Assembly: GCA_900314655.1 (NCBI GenBank)
Contig: OMWC01000020.1
Coordinates: forward strand, 1-64,000
From: an uncultured Prevotellaceae bacterium
GTDB lineage: Bacteria > Bacteroidota > Bacteroidia > Bacteroidales > Bacteroidaceae
Length of the DNA: 64,000 bases
Direction of reading: 5' to 3'
Of the stretch, positions 48,186-57,900 are shown piece by piece. Below the pieces are notes generated by a model. The model did no database searches and was not told the origin of the DNA. It worked only from the letters and a program-made list of their open reading frames with translations. Numbering within the stretch: the stretch's first letter is position 1; each line of letters opens with the position of its first letter. The position numbers were made by a program, and so were the translations under genes.

Positions 48186-50615
48186 ATGAAAAGATACTTT
48201 GTACTGCTGCTTGCGATGGCAGCACTTCATACAAGTCAAGCACGTGAACGTCAATGCTTTGATGCTGATTGGCGTTTCATACTGGCAGATTCCACTCAGA
48301 TGGCAAATGCCGACTATAATGATTCCCATTGGCGGAAACTTTCCTTGCCCCACGACTGGGCTATAGAAGGTGACTTCTATGCCGGCAATCCCTCGGGAGC
48401 GGGTGGGGGAGCGCTACCTGGAGGCGTGGGATGGTACAGAAAAGAGTTTAGTATTCCCCAGACGCCTTCTATAGATAGTGGCACTTCCTACTTCGTGGAG
48501 TTTGATGGCGTGTATATGAACTCCACCGTCTATGTGAATGGGCAGCAGGTGGGATTCCGTCCCTATGGTTACAGTTCTTTCGAGTATGATATCACCAAAT
48601 ATCTGAAGAAAGGAGAGAATGTCATTGCCGTCCGGGTGGATAACAGCGACCAGCCCAACTCCCGCTGGTATAGCGGATGTGGTATCTATCGCCATGTGTG
48701 GCTGACGCAGACAGACCATACGCATGTGGCCCATTGGGGAACTTATGTCACATCTACCTTGTCAAAAAATAATAAAACGGCTACTTTCAACGTTATGGTA
48801 GAAGTAGCGAACAAGACGAAAGACACCCGGATCACCAATATCCTCCTGGATGCTGGTGGAAAAGAAGTGGCTAGAACCAACGGTTCTGCGCTGAAGGTGA
48901 AAAATCCTCGTTTGTGGACACTTGACGATCCTTATATTTATAAGGTACGCACCGAAATACGTGTTGGTGAAAAAATTGTTGATGTATATGAAACTAACAC
49001 GGGAGTGAGGAGCTTCCGCTTTGATCCCAAGGCGGGCTTCTCACTCAATTCTGTACCAGTGAAGATTAACGGCGTATGCGAGCATCACGACTTCGGTTGC
49101 CTTGGTGCAGCTCTCAATGAAGATGCCCTTCACCGTAAACTGGTGAAACTGAAGGCAATGGGCGTGAATGCCATCCGCTCTTCTCACAATCCTCCAGCCC
49201 CTGAACTGCTGAATATGTGCGATACGATGGGACTCATCGTGATGGACGAGTCGTTTGACATGTGGCGGCGCAAGAAGACGAAGAACGATTATGCCCGCTT
49301 CTTCGACGAATGGCATGAGCGCGACCTTTCCGATTTGGTGAAGCGCGACCGTAATCATCCCTGTATCGTGATGTGGTCGATTGGTAATGAAGTGCTTGAA
49401 CAGTGGTCGTCGGCAGATGCCGATGAACTGACGTTGGAGCAGGCTAACCTGATTCTGAACGCAGGGCATGATGCCTCTACGCTGGCTCACGGCGAAGAGA
49501 TGACGCCTAATGCCTTGCTTACTCAGCATCTGGCCAATATCGTAAAGCGTTATGATAAGACGCGCCCGATTACTGCCGGCTGTAATGAGCCTGATCCCAA
49601 GAATCATCTCTTCAAGAGCGGAGCTATCGACATTATCGGCTTCAACTACCACCATCAGTGGATAAAAGATGTGCCTAAGAACTTCCCCAACAAGCCGTTC
49701 CTGATGACTGAAAGTGTATCGGCCTTGCAGACTCGCGGCTACTACATCATGCCTTCCGACAGTATCATCGTGGCACCAAAGGAATGGTGGATGCCTTATA
49801 CCGATCCCTCGTTTATGTGTTCGGCTTATGATAATATGCACGCTTCATGGAGCAGTACCCATGAGCAGACCTGGGACGTGGTGAAGCATACTCCCTATGT
49901 CAGCGGACAGTTCATCTGGACTGGTTTCGACTATATCGGTGAGCCTACGCCATACGGTTTCCCTGCACGTAGTTCCTATTTCGGTATTATCGACCTTGCA
50001 GGTTTCCCGAAAGACATCTATTATATGTACCAGAGCGAATGGACGCAGAAGCCTGTGCTTCATCTGTTCCCCCACTGGAATTGGATGCCAGGCCAGGAGA
50101 TAGATATGTGGTGCTACTACAACAATGCCGACGAGGTGGAGTTGTACGTGAACGGTAAGTCTCAGGGCGTTCGCCGTAAGGCCGACGGTCATGTGTACCA
50201 TGTTTCCTGGCGGGTGAAGTATGAGCCGGGAGAAGTTAAGGTGATTGCCCGTAAGGCAGCCGTGAAAAACGGTTATCCGGAGATTGTGGCTACGCAAACC
50301 ATCAAGACTGCAGGACAGCCCGACCATCTGCGTCTGACTACCGACTATCAGGGAAAGACCACGACCTTTGTCAATGTGGAGGTAGTAGATAAGGACGGCA
50401 ATCTGTGTCCTTGGGCGGAAGATCAGGTGTTCTTTGAAACTTCCGGCGGACTGGAGATTGTCGGCGTGGATAACGGTAGCCAGTTCTCGATGGAGCGTTT
50501 CAAGGATACCAAGCGCAAAGCCTTCAAGGGCAAGTGCATGGTGGCCGTCAATGGAAAGGGTGAGCTGAAGGCCCGCACTTTCGGGATGAAAGAGACTACC
50601 CATATCATCAAATAG
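48186..50615 (+). CDS. Glycoside hydrolase family 2 (probable beta-galactosidase)
   Basis: This 809-residue exported enzyme has a signal peptide (1-19), a jelly-roll sugar-binding domain (about 45-180), an Ig-like domain (about 190-280), and a TIM barrel with acid/base Glu 402 (MWSIGNEVLEQW) and nucleophile Glu 509 (FLMTESVSAL). C-terminal Ig-like domains begin at about 620. The N-terminal LPHDWAIEGDF and SGCGIYRHVWL are typical of Bacteroidota beta-galactosidases. In this locus it could remove galactose from xyloglucan-type side chains. It is in the operon between GH31 and the oxidoreductase gene, 11 bp before the latter. Confidence 0.92.
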   Translation: MKRYFVLLLAMAALHTSQARERQCFDADWRFILADSTQMANADYNDSHWRKLSLPHDWAIEGDFYAGNPSGAGGGALPGGVGWYRKEFSIPQTPSIDSGTSYFVEFDGVYMNSTVYVNGQQVGFRPYGYSSFEYDITKYLKKGENVIAVRVDNSDQPNSRWYSGCGIYRHVWLTQTDHTHVAHWGTYVTSTLSKNNKTATFNVMVEVANKTKDTRITNILLDAGGKEVARTNGSALKVKNPRLWTLDDPYIYKVRTEIRVGEKIVDVYETNTGVRSFRFDPKAGFSLNSVPVKINGVCEHHDFGCLGAALNEDALHRKLVKLKAMGVNAIRSSHNPPAPELLNMCDTMGLIVMDESFDMWRRKKTKNDYARFFDEWHERDLSDLVKRDRNHPCIVMWSIGNEVLEQWSSADADELTLEQANLILNAGHDASTLAHGEEMTPNALLTQHLANIVKRYDKTRPITAGCNEPDPKNHLFKSGAIDIIGFNYHHQWIKDVPKNFPNKPFLMTESVSALQTRGYYIMPSDSIIVAPKEWWMPYTDPSFMCSAYDNMHASWSSTHEQTWDVVKHTPYVSGQFIWTGFDYIGEPTPYGFPARSSYFGIIDLAGFPKDIYYMYQSEWTQKPVLHLFPHWNWMPGQEIDMWCYYNNADEVELYVNGKSQGVRRKADGHVYHVSWRVKYEPGEVKVIARKAAVKNGYPEIVATQTIKTAGQPDHLRLTTDYQGKTTTFVNVEVVDKDGNLCPWAEDQVFFETSGGLEIVGVDNGSQFSMERFKDTKRKAFKGKCMVAVNGKGELKARTFGMKETTHIIK

Positions 50616-50626
50616 CACAAACCTTT

Positions 50627-51613
50627 ATGACAGAAAATAATGAAATGCGTGTCGGCATCATCGGTGCCGGCACAATAGCAGGGAAAATCGCTTCCACCTT
50701 GAAGGAACTTGACGGAGTGGTCAACTTTGCCGTGGCCTCCCGTTCGAAGGAAAAAGCGCAGGCTTTTGCCCGTGAATGGGGCTTTGAACGGGCTTACGGT
50801 TCTTATGATGAGTTGCTTGATGATGGCGATGTGGATTTGGTTTACATCGCTACGCCCCACAGCCATCATTACGATGTGACGCGCGAAGCCATCCTCAAAG
50901 GCAAGCCTTGCTTGGTGGAGAAAGCCTTTATGGCTAACTATCGAGAGAGTAAGGAAATCGTGGACTTGGCTCGTAATCACAAGGTGTTTGTTGCTGAAGC
51001 TATCTGGACTCGCTATCAGCCTGCCGTTCAGATGATTCGCAAGTTGATAGCCGACGACCGCATCGGAACTCCCCAGTTGATATCTGCTACCATCGGTTAT
51101 CCGATGCTTCATAAGGAGCGCCTGCTGAAACCAGAACTCTGCGGAGGTGCTTTGCTTGACGTGGGTGTCTATGCCATCAATTTCTTCCGTATGTTCTGTG
51201 ATGCGAAGGTGGAGCGAGTATTCTCCAGTTGCATGAAATCCGACCTCGGCGTGGATTTGCAGAATGCAGCATCGTATGTTCTTGAGAACGGCGTGATGGC
51301 CAACATCCAGTCGTCGGCGCTCTGCGTAAGCGATAATCAGGGCATCATAAGCGGAACCAAGGCCTGTCTGGCCGTTGATGACATCAATAATCCGCAGGTA
51401 ATCAGTATCTATGGCCGCAATCATGTGCTGGAAGAAGAGTTCCGCGTGCCAGCTCAGATTACGGGCTATGAATACGAGTTCCTGGCTTGTAAAGAGGCTT
51501 TGGAAAACAATCTGACCGAATCTCCCATGATGCCGCTCGATGAGACTTTGACGGTCATGAAGATGATGGACGACTTGCGGATGGAGTGGGGCGTCAGATA
51601 TCCTATGGACTAA
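50627..51613 (+). CDS. Gfo/Idh/MocA-family oxidoreductase
   Basis: This 328-residue cytoplasmic enzyme has an N-terminal Rossmann fold (VGIIGAGTIAGKIA, residues 7-20), the family's YIATPHSHHYD and the EKAF variant of the usual EKP motif (CLVEKAFMANY, with catalytic Lys). The C-terminal half carries GGALLDVGVYAINFFR. These enzymes oxidise or reduce sugars or polyols with NAD(P). The position among secreted glycosidases suggests it handles a sugar released by them. No signal peptide is present, so it acts after uptake. An alternative start is Met 7 (50645). Confidence 0.9.
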   Translation: MTENNEMRVGIIGAGTIAGKIASTLKELDGVVNFAVASRSKEKAQAFAREWGFERAYGSYDELLDDGDVDLVYIATPHSHHYDVTREAILKGKPCLVEKAFMANYRESKEIVDLARNHKVFVAEAIWTRYQPAVQMIRKLIADDRIGTPQLISATIGYPMLHKERLLKPELCGGALLDVGVYAINFFRMFCDAKVERVFSSCMKSDLGVDLQNAASYVLENGVMANIQSSALCVSDNQGIISGTKACLAVDDINNPQVISIYGRNHVLEEEFRVPAQITGYEYEFLACKEALENNLTESPMMPLDETLTVMKMMDDLRMEWGVRYPMD

Positions 51614-51626
51614 ATCATAACCTGAA

Positions 51627-52442
51627 ATGAAAAGACTATTCATCGTCTTGATCGCATTCATGCTGACAGGGTTTGCGCTTCATGCACAGACTTATCAGCA
51701 AGTGAACGACATCAGCTATACGGCTAAGAAAGACGGCTATGCACAGGAACGCCTGAAACTGGACGTCTATTATCCCGAGAACTTGAAGGGCTGTCCTGTC
51801 GTGGTCTGGTTTCATGGTGGTGGCCTGGAAGCAGGCAATAAGGAAATCCCCCAGAAACTGAAGAACAAGGGTTATGTCGTGGTAGGTGCCAACTATCGTT
51901 TGCTGCCCAAAGTGACCGTCAAGGAAACGCTCGACGATGCGGCAGAAGCCGTGGCTTGGGTGTTCCGCAATATCGGGAAGTATGGGGGTGACACGAAGAA
52001 GATCGTGGTGACAGGCCATTCGGCTGGTGGCTATCTGAGTATGCTGCTCTGTCTGAATAAGGCGTGGCTTGGCAACTATGGCGTCGATGCCGACTCCGTG
52101 ATGCTCTATGCTCCTTTCAGCGGACAGGCTATCACGCATTATAATGTTCGTAAGATGCAGGGTCTCAGTCCCTTGCAGCCCACTATCGATGAATACGCGC
52201 CGCTCTATTGGGTGCGCAAGGATTGTCCTCCGTTCCTGCTGATATGCGGCGACCGCGAGCTGGAACTCTTTGGTCGCTATGACGAGAACCAGTATCTGGC
52301 GCGTATGATGAAACTGGCTGGACACGAAAAGACCTGGCTTTATGAACTCGACGGTCATGGACATGGAGGCATGGTGGAACCTGCTTTCCATATCCTGGAG
52401 ACTCACATGCGGCAACTACTCGGTTTGCCCGTAAACCCTTGA
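51627..52442 (+). CDS. Secreted alpha/beta-hydrolase (carbohydrate esterase-like)
   Basis: This 271-residue protein has a signal peptide (1-20, ending LHA-QT). The oxyanion motif WFHGGGLEAG (about 59-68) and nucleophile elbow VTGHSAGGY (about 129-137) are followed by an Asp (ICGDREL) and a His (DGHGHGG) of the triad. The HGGG type resembles acetyl esterases of hormone-sensitive-lipase/xylan-esterase families. In this operon it may remove acetyl groups that block the glycosidases; this is inference from context. Confidence 0.85.
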   Translation: MKRLFIVLIAFMLTGFALHAQTYQQVNDISYTAKKDGYAQERLKLDVYYPENLKGCPVVVWFHGGGLEAGNKEIPQKLKNKGYVVVGANYRLLPKVTVKETLDDAAEAVAWVFRNIGKYGGDTKKIVVTGHSAGGYLSMLLCLNKAWLGNYGVDADSVMLYAPFSGQAITHYNVRKMQGLSPLQPTIDEYAPLYWVRKDCPPFLLICGDRELELFGRYDENQYLARMMKLAGHEKTWLYELDGHGHGGMVEPAFHILETHMRQLLGLPVNP

Positions 52443-52462
52443 CAGAAAGCTTTTAAAACTCA

Positions 52463-54814
52463 TTGATGATGAAAAAGATATCCATTTGCGTGATATGCGC
52501 AGTCTGTTGTGTGCTGACGACTCAAGCACAGATCCAGACGAATGCGGGTGTTCAGTACTTGATGAACATCCAGAAAGACATGTCAACCGATTTCTCTGAC
52601 TTGTCCAACACCTATTTCCTGGCTGATAGTGTGGCATCCTTCGATGCAGCCAAGGCTACGGGAACCGTAAAGTGGAATCGCTACCGCTTGTCTCCGAGAC
52701 AGGCTTTCAATCTCAACGGCTACTGGCCGGTGAGGATGGAGATGCTCGATTTCCCCTCCACGGAATATGATAACGATCCGCAACTGAAACTGCAACTCCG
52801 CTTCATCTCTCCCCGTTGCATCCGTCTGACAATGCTCACCACTCCGGTAGAGCCTCAGAATGAAGATGCAACAGACCCGATGTTTGCCCCCGAATTCCTG
52901 AGTAAACTGGCGGAAGCAGCCAATGGCTCACTCTCGAAGGCTTGGCGTTCGGTGAGTGACGGCCAGATCATTGCTTATAAAAGCGAATACGGCTCACTTG
53001 AAATCCAGCGCTATCCATTCCGAATCTTGCTTCGCGACAAGCATGGAAAGATTCTGACACAGACGCGCCATATCATCGATAACGACTCTTCGCAAATCAA
53101 GCTCTTGCCGTTCTCGTTTATCAAGCGCGGCAGCGATAATTCGCGTTCTGTGAATCCTGTCTTTACTTTGGCACCTGGCGAGCACATCGTTGGTTGTGGA
53201 GAATCATTCACCAAACTTGATAAAGTGGGGCAGAAGGTTCATCTTTATGTCACCGACCCTCAGGGACCCGAGAGCGACGGTATGTATAAGCCTGTTCCCT
53301 TCTTCTTCTCTAACAGGGGCTATGGCATGTTTATGCACACCTCAGCCCCCGTCACCTGTGATTTCGGGGCTTCATATATCGGAGCTTCCCGCCTGTTTAT
53401 GGGCGACGAGAAGATAGATTTATTCCTTTTCTTCGGCGAACCCAAGGAGATTCTTGATGAATATACCAATATCACGGGCAAGTCGCCCATGCTGCCGCTT
53501 TGGACTTTCGGCACGTGGATGAGTCGCATCACCTATTTCTCGCAAGAGGAAGGCTTGGATATCGCCAACAAACTCCGTCAGCACCGCATCCCGTCGGATG
53601 TGATTCACTTTGACACCGGATGGTTCGACGTGGACTGGCAGTGTGACTATGAGTTCTCCAAGAACCGTTTCAAGGACCCCGTTGCGATGCTGAAAAAGAT
53701 GGATCGTATGGGTTTCCATACGTGTCTTTGGCAGTTGCCCTATTTCACTCCCAAGAACCGTTATTTCAAGGAAATCGTGGAGAAGGGCATGCATGTGAAG
53801 AATGCCAATGGCGGTATGCCCTACGAGGATGCCGTTCTTGACCTCAGCAACCCGCAGACCGTGGAATGGTATCAGTCTAAGATAGGTGGTCTTATTCGTC
53901 AGGGCGTGGATGTCATCAAGTGCGATTTTGGTGAGGCAGCTCCCTTCAATGGCGTGTATGCCAGCGGAAAGGGCGGTTTCTATGAGCACAATCTCTATCC
54001 CCTGCGTTACAACAAGGCGCTCTTTGAGGGTATTGCCAAGAATGGTTCGGAACCGGTTATCTGGGCGCGTTCCGCATGGGCTGGCTCTCAGCGCTATCCC
54101 CTTCATTGGGGCGGTGATGCAGCCACGACGAATATCGGTATGCTTGGTGACCTTCGCGGTGGTCTTTCCTTTGGGCTCAGCGGTTTCTCTTTCTGGAGTC
54201 ACGACATGGGCGGATTCGTCACCGCTTCCCCGGAAGATATCTATCGCCGCTGGTTGCCATTCGGCTTCCTGAGCAGTCATACGCGTGCCCATGGTGCACC
54301 TCCTACGGAACCCTGGCTGATTTCAGAGTCGTTCACGGAGGCTTTCCGCGATTGCGCCGAATTGAAATATAAACTCATGCCTTACGTCTATGCGCAGGCC
54401 AAGGACTGTAGTGAGCGTGGACTTCCGATGGTTCGTGCGCTCTTCGTGGAGTTCCCCAGTGATCCTGGTTCATGGCTGGTGGAGGATGAATATCTCTTTG
54501 GTTCCCAGTTGTTGGTGGCACCCTTGTTGGAAAGTGGCAACAGCCGCACGTGCTATCTGCCGAAGGGCAAATGGATTGACTACCAGAGTGGGAAGGTCTA
54601 TGAGGGCGGCTATCAGGAGATTCAGGCCGGAAAGATACCTGCCATTATCCTGGTGCGCGATGGTTCACTCATTCCCCATGTTCCCGTAGCTCAGTATACG
54701 GGGGATATCGATTGGAACAAGGTAGAGTGGAAGGCCTTCAAAGCTGATGCCCAGACTTGCCGAGGATTGCTCTTCAAGCCTGGCGACAGCAAGATTCAAG
54801 AGGTTACGCAATAA
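52463..54814 (+). CDS. Second GH31 enzyme (YicI-like alpha-xylosidase candidate)
   Basis: This 783-residue exported enzyme has a signal peptide (about 1-22), an N-terminal beta-sandwich (about 25-330) and a GH31 barrel with nucleophile Asp 488 (VIKCDFGEAAP, like the KTDFGE of E. coli YicI) and acid/base Asp 552 (LHWGGDAAT). It lacks the PA14 insert of the first GH31 and has only modest similarity to it, so the two are not recent duplicates. They may act on oligosaccharides of different length or linkage. Last gene of the operon, followed by a terminator. Confidence 0.92.
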   Translation: MMMKKISICVICAVCCVLTTQAQIQTNAGVQYLMNIQKDMSTDFSDLSNTYFLADSVASFDAAKATGTVKWNRYRLSPRQAFNLNGYWPVRMEMLDFPSTEYDNDPQLKLQLRFISPRCIRLTMLTTPVEPQNEDATDPMFAPEFLSKLAEAANGSLSKAWRSVSDGQIIAYKSEYGSLEIQRYPFRILLRDKHGKILTQTRHIIDNDSSQIKLLPFSFIKRGSDNSRSVNPVFTLAPGEHIVGCGESFTKLDKVGQKVHLYVTDPQGPESDGMYKPVPFFFSNRGYGMFMHTSAPVTCDFGASYIGASRLFMGDEKIDLFLFFGEPKEILDEYTNITGKSPMLPLWTFGTWMSRITYFSQEEGLDIANKLRQHRIPSDVIHFDTGWFDVDWQCDYEFSKNRFKDPVAMLKKMDRMGFHTCLWQLPYFTPKNRYFKEIVEKGMHVKNANGGMPYEDAVLDLSNPQTVEWYQSKIGGLIRQGVDVIKCDFGEAAPFNGVYASGKGGFYEHNLYPLRYNKALFEGIAKNGSEPVIWARSAWAGSQRYPLHWGGDAATTNIGMLGDLRGGLSFGLSGFSFWSHDMGGFVTASPEDIYRRWLPFGFLSSHTRAHGAPPTEPWLISESFTEAFRDCAELKYKLMPYVYAQAKDCSERGLPMVRALFVEFPSDPGSWLVEDEYLFGSQLLVAPLLESGNSRTCYLPKGKWIDYQSGKVYEGGYQEIQAGKIPAIILVRDGSLIPHVPVAQYTGDIDWNKVEWKAFKADAQTCRGLLFKPGDSKIQEVTQ

Positions 54815-54818
54815 GAGC

Positions 54819-54853
54819 ATGCGGGCGTGTCATCATGGACACGCCCGCATTTG
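54819..54853. terminator. Terminator hairpin after the second GH31 gene
   Basis: Perfect 12-bp arms ATGCGGGCGTGT / ACACGCCCGCAT around 8 nt, 4 bp after the stop. It is followed by TTGATT, so the T tract is weak, but the stem is very stable. Confidence 0.75.
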
Positions 54854-54889
54854 ATTAATGCAAGTTTCCCATACTATCATTGGCTCGGG

Positions 54890-54976
54890 TACAAAGTAAT
54901 TTACTTTGTACTTCAAAGTATCATCGGAAGCCATGCAAAACATCATCGGATGAAGTACAAAGTAATTTACTTTGTA
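54890..54976. repeat. 22-bp-period repeat, locus 2 (four units) with flanking palindromes
   Basis: Units begin at 54892, 54914, 54936 and 54958. The inner two read CAAAGTATCATCGGA and CAAAACATCATCGGA as at 30552-30612. The outer two are parts of identical 21-bp palindromes with TACAAAGTAA arms (54890-54910 and 54956-54976). The second palindrome contains the stop codon of the second HTCS gene. Confidence 0.88.
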
Positions 54977-57900
54977 GTCTGCCTGTTTTGCTTAATGAAT
55001 TCAGAGGGCAAGCAACCGTATTCGTCTTTGAAATACTTGGAGAACTGTTTGCTGGAATATCCCACGGCATAAGCCACTTCAGAGATGTTCGTCTTACCCT
55101 GTTCCAGCAGGCTGCGTCCGCGTTTGATCTTGAGGATGCGGATGAATTCTACGGGCGATTTGCCTGTGATGGCCATCATCTTCTTGTATAGATGTCCGCG
55201 GGTCATACCGATGGCACTACTCAGTTCACTTACCGAGAAGTTTCCGTCCTGCATGTTCTTTTCCACCAGTTGGATAGCCTTGCTGATGAGTTCCTCATCC
55301 ACGGAACTGACGGTAATCTTGCTTGGTTCTATTTCTATTCCGTTGGCAATGCGTTGATGTACATCGTCAGTCCATTGAAGCACTTTCTTGATGCGTAGCT
55401 TCAGAATATCCAGGTTGTAGGGTTTGGTGATATAGTCGTCGGCACCGTCGCGGAGTCCTGCCATGATGTTGTCTTCGGTTGATTTGGCGGTCAGCAGGAT
55501 GACTGGAATGTGCGAATACTTTATGTCGGTCTTGATGCGGTTGCAGAGTTCCAGGCCGTTCATCACGGGCATCATCACGTCGCTGATCACGAGGTCCACG
55601 TCGTGTTTTTTCAGCACGTCGAGGGCTTCTTTTCCGTTGGTAGCGGTGAGCACTTCGTATTCGTCGCTGAGGCTGCGCTCCAGGAAGTGGCGGGAGTCGA
55701 AATTGTCTTCTACTACGAGGACAGTAGTCTGGTCGGATTCCTGTCTGGTTTCTTCTGTATCCTCACCGTTGTTTATCTGCTGTCGTTCCATACCATTGTC
55801 TTGGATGGCCAGCGCTTCTTCTTTTGCTTGAACCCCTTCCTCGATAGGTATGGTGACCACGAAAACAGAGCCTTCGGGATGGTTGTCCTTGACCGTCACT
55901 TCTCCTCCGTGCATGTTTACATATTCCTTCACGATATGGAGGCCGATGCCGCTGCCTATATATTCTCCGTCGTTGCTCTCCTGATAGAAACGCTTGAAAA
56001 TGTGCTCCTTGTTTTCATCGCTGATACCCTTGCCGGTATCAGCTACCTGCAGCTCCATCATTTTTCGTCCGTTCTGATGTCGCACGCCAAGCGTCACGTT
56101 CACCGTTCCGTTCTCCTTATTATATTTATAGGCATTTGAGAGCAGGTTATTGATGATACGCCGCATCTTGTTCTCATCGAAATCCATTTCCAACGACTGC
56201 ACGTTGATGCGCAGGTTGGTATGGATGTTGCGGTTCTCGGAATAATAGTTGAATCCTTGTATCAGTTGCTGCACCAGTGAAACCATATCACCATGCGACT
56301 TGTAAAGTTTCTCGGAACCCACGTCGAGCCTGCGGAAGTCAAGCAGTTGGGTAATCTCGTCGAGCAGCAGTTTTGCGTTCTTCCATGCCACGTTCAGTTC
56401 TGTTCTTACGGGCTTTTCTATGTTTCCGGAGAGCACTTTCTCCAGCGGCGCGATGATGAGGGATAGGGGAGTCTTTAGGTCATGGCTGATATTGGTGAAG
56501 AATTTGATTTTCTTCTCTTCCATTTCATATTGTTGAGCCAGTTCCATTTCCACTTTTTGTACGGCCATCGTCTCCTTCTGCTTCTTCTTGAGCTTACGGA
56601 TGTAGAACCAAAGGACACCCAAAGCCAACAGTCCGTAGAGTATCCAAGCCGGAACAGACAACCAGAACGGCGGCTTTACTACAATTTGAACCGTGGATAT
56701 CTCACTGCTCCATCCTCCTGGTGCCACGGCTTTCACCTCAAGCGTGTAGCTTCCGGAAGATAGTTCGTTGAAATAAATATAGTTTCCGTTCACTTTAGTC
56801 CAGTTTTCACCGTGACCTTTCATTCGGTACATATAGCTTACTCGCTGCTTCATGTCCTGGTTCATGCAGGAAACCGCGATGGCGAAGTTGTTGACGCCGT
56901 GACGGATGATAACCTTCTTGGTAAGGTGCATGCTCTCTTTCAGGGCATGGGTGTCATCGCCTACCGTTACGGCTTTGCCATCGATATACAGTTCTGTGAA
57001 CAAAACCTTCATCTCAGGATAACTGATGGATGACTGGCTGGGCTGAATTTGCAGGTAACCTTTGAAACTGCCTATCAGGCATCTGCCGTCTTTTGTTGCG
57101 CAAGAGGCATTGTTGTAGAAATTAGCTTGTTGCAGCCCGTCTTCATCGAAATAGGGCTGGCAGACGAATCGGGCAGCGTCGTCTCCTTCCTTTACCTGTA
57201 TTCTGGTGATGCCATTGTCGGAACTCAGCCACATATAGTGGAATTCGTCTTCCACGATGGCACGTATGTAGTTGTTGGAGAGACCGTCGGCAGTCTGTAG
57301 GTGATAAAGCTCTCCGTTATTCCGCTGATATACCCACACGCCGTTACGGCTTCCGGCCCATATCAGGCCGCGTGAATCGACGAAGATGGAGGTAAAATAT
57401 TCGTTTTGCAGGGTTTCGGTAACCTTTTTAGGAGTGATGAAAGTGTGTTTGCGCGTGTCGTACATAAACAAGCCATGACTGTTTCCGATGTACAGACATC
57501 CGTTTTCATCAATAGCCAGACTCATGATGCTCTTTGATGCCATCGGAGAGTTTTTATTGTTCAGAATGCTCTGGCGACCGTCTTTGCCAATACAGATGAC
57601 GCCGTTGTCAACCGTGCCGATCCAGATGTTTCCATCGTAGTCGGCAATCATACATTTCACCAATGCCTCTGCGTTGTCAGGCTTTATTTTATCTAAATGA
57701 ATCCTTCTGAACTGATTCCCTTCGAGCCGAGCCACGCCTTCGCCGTAGGTTCCCAGCCATACGGCTCCTTCCGAGGTGATGGCCATTGAGGTTATGATAT
57801 TCGAAGGGGCACCTCCGTTCTCTACATTATAATATATAAAGTTGCCATCGGGCGACTGTCGTGCCACACCATCACCGTCAAAGCCCATCCAGATATTTCC

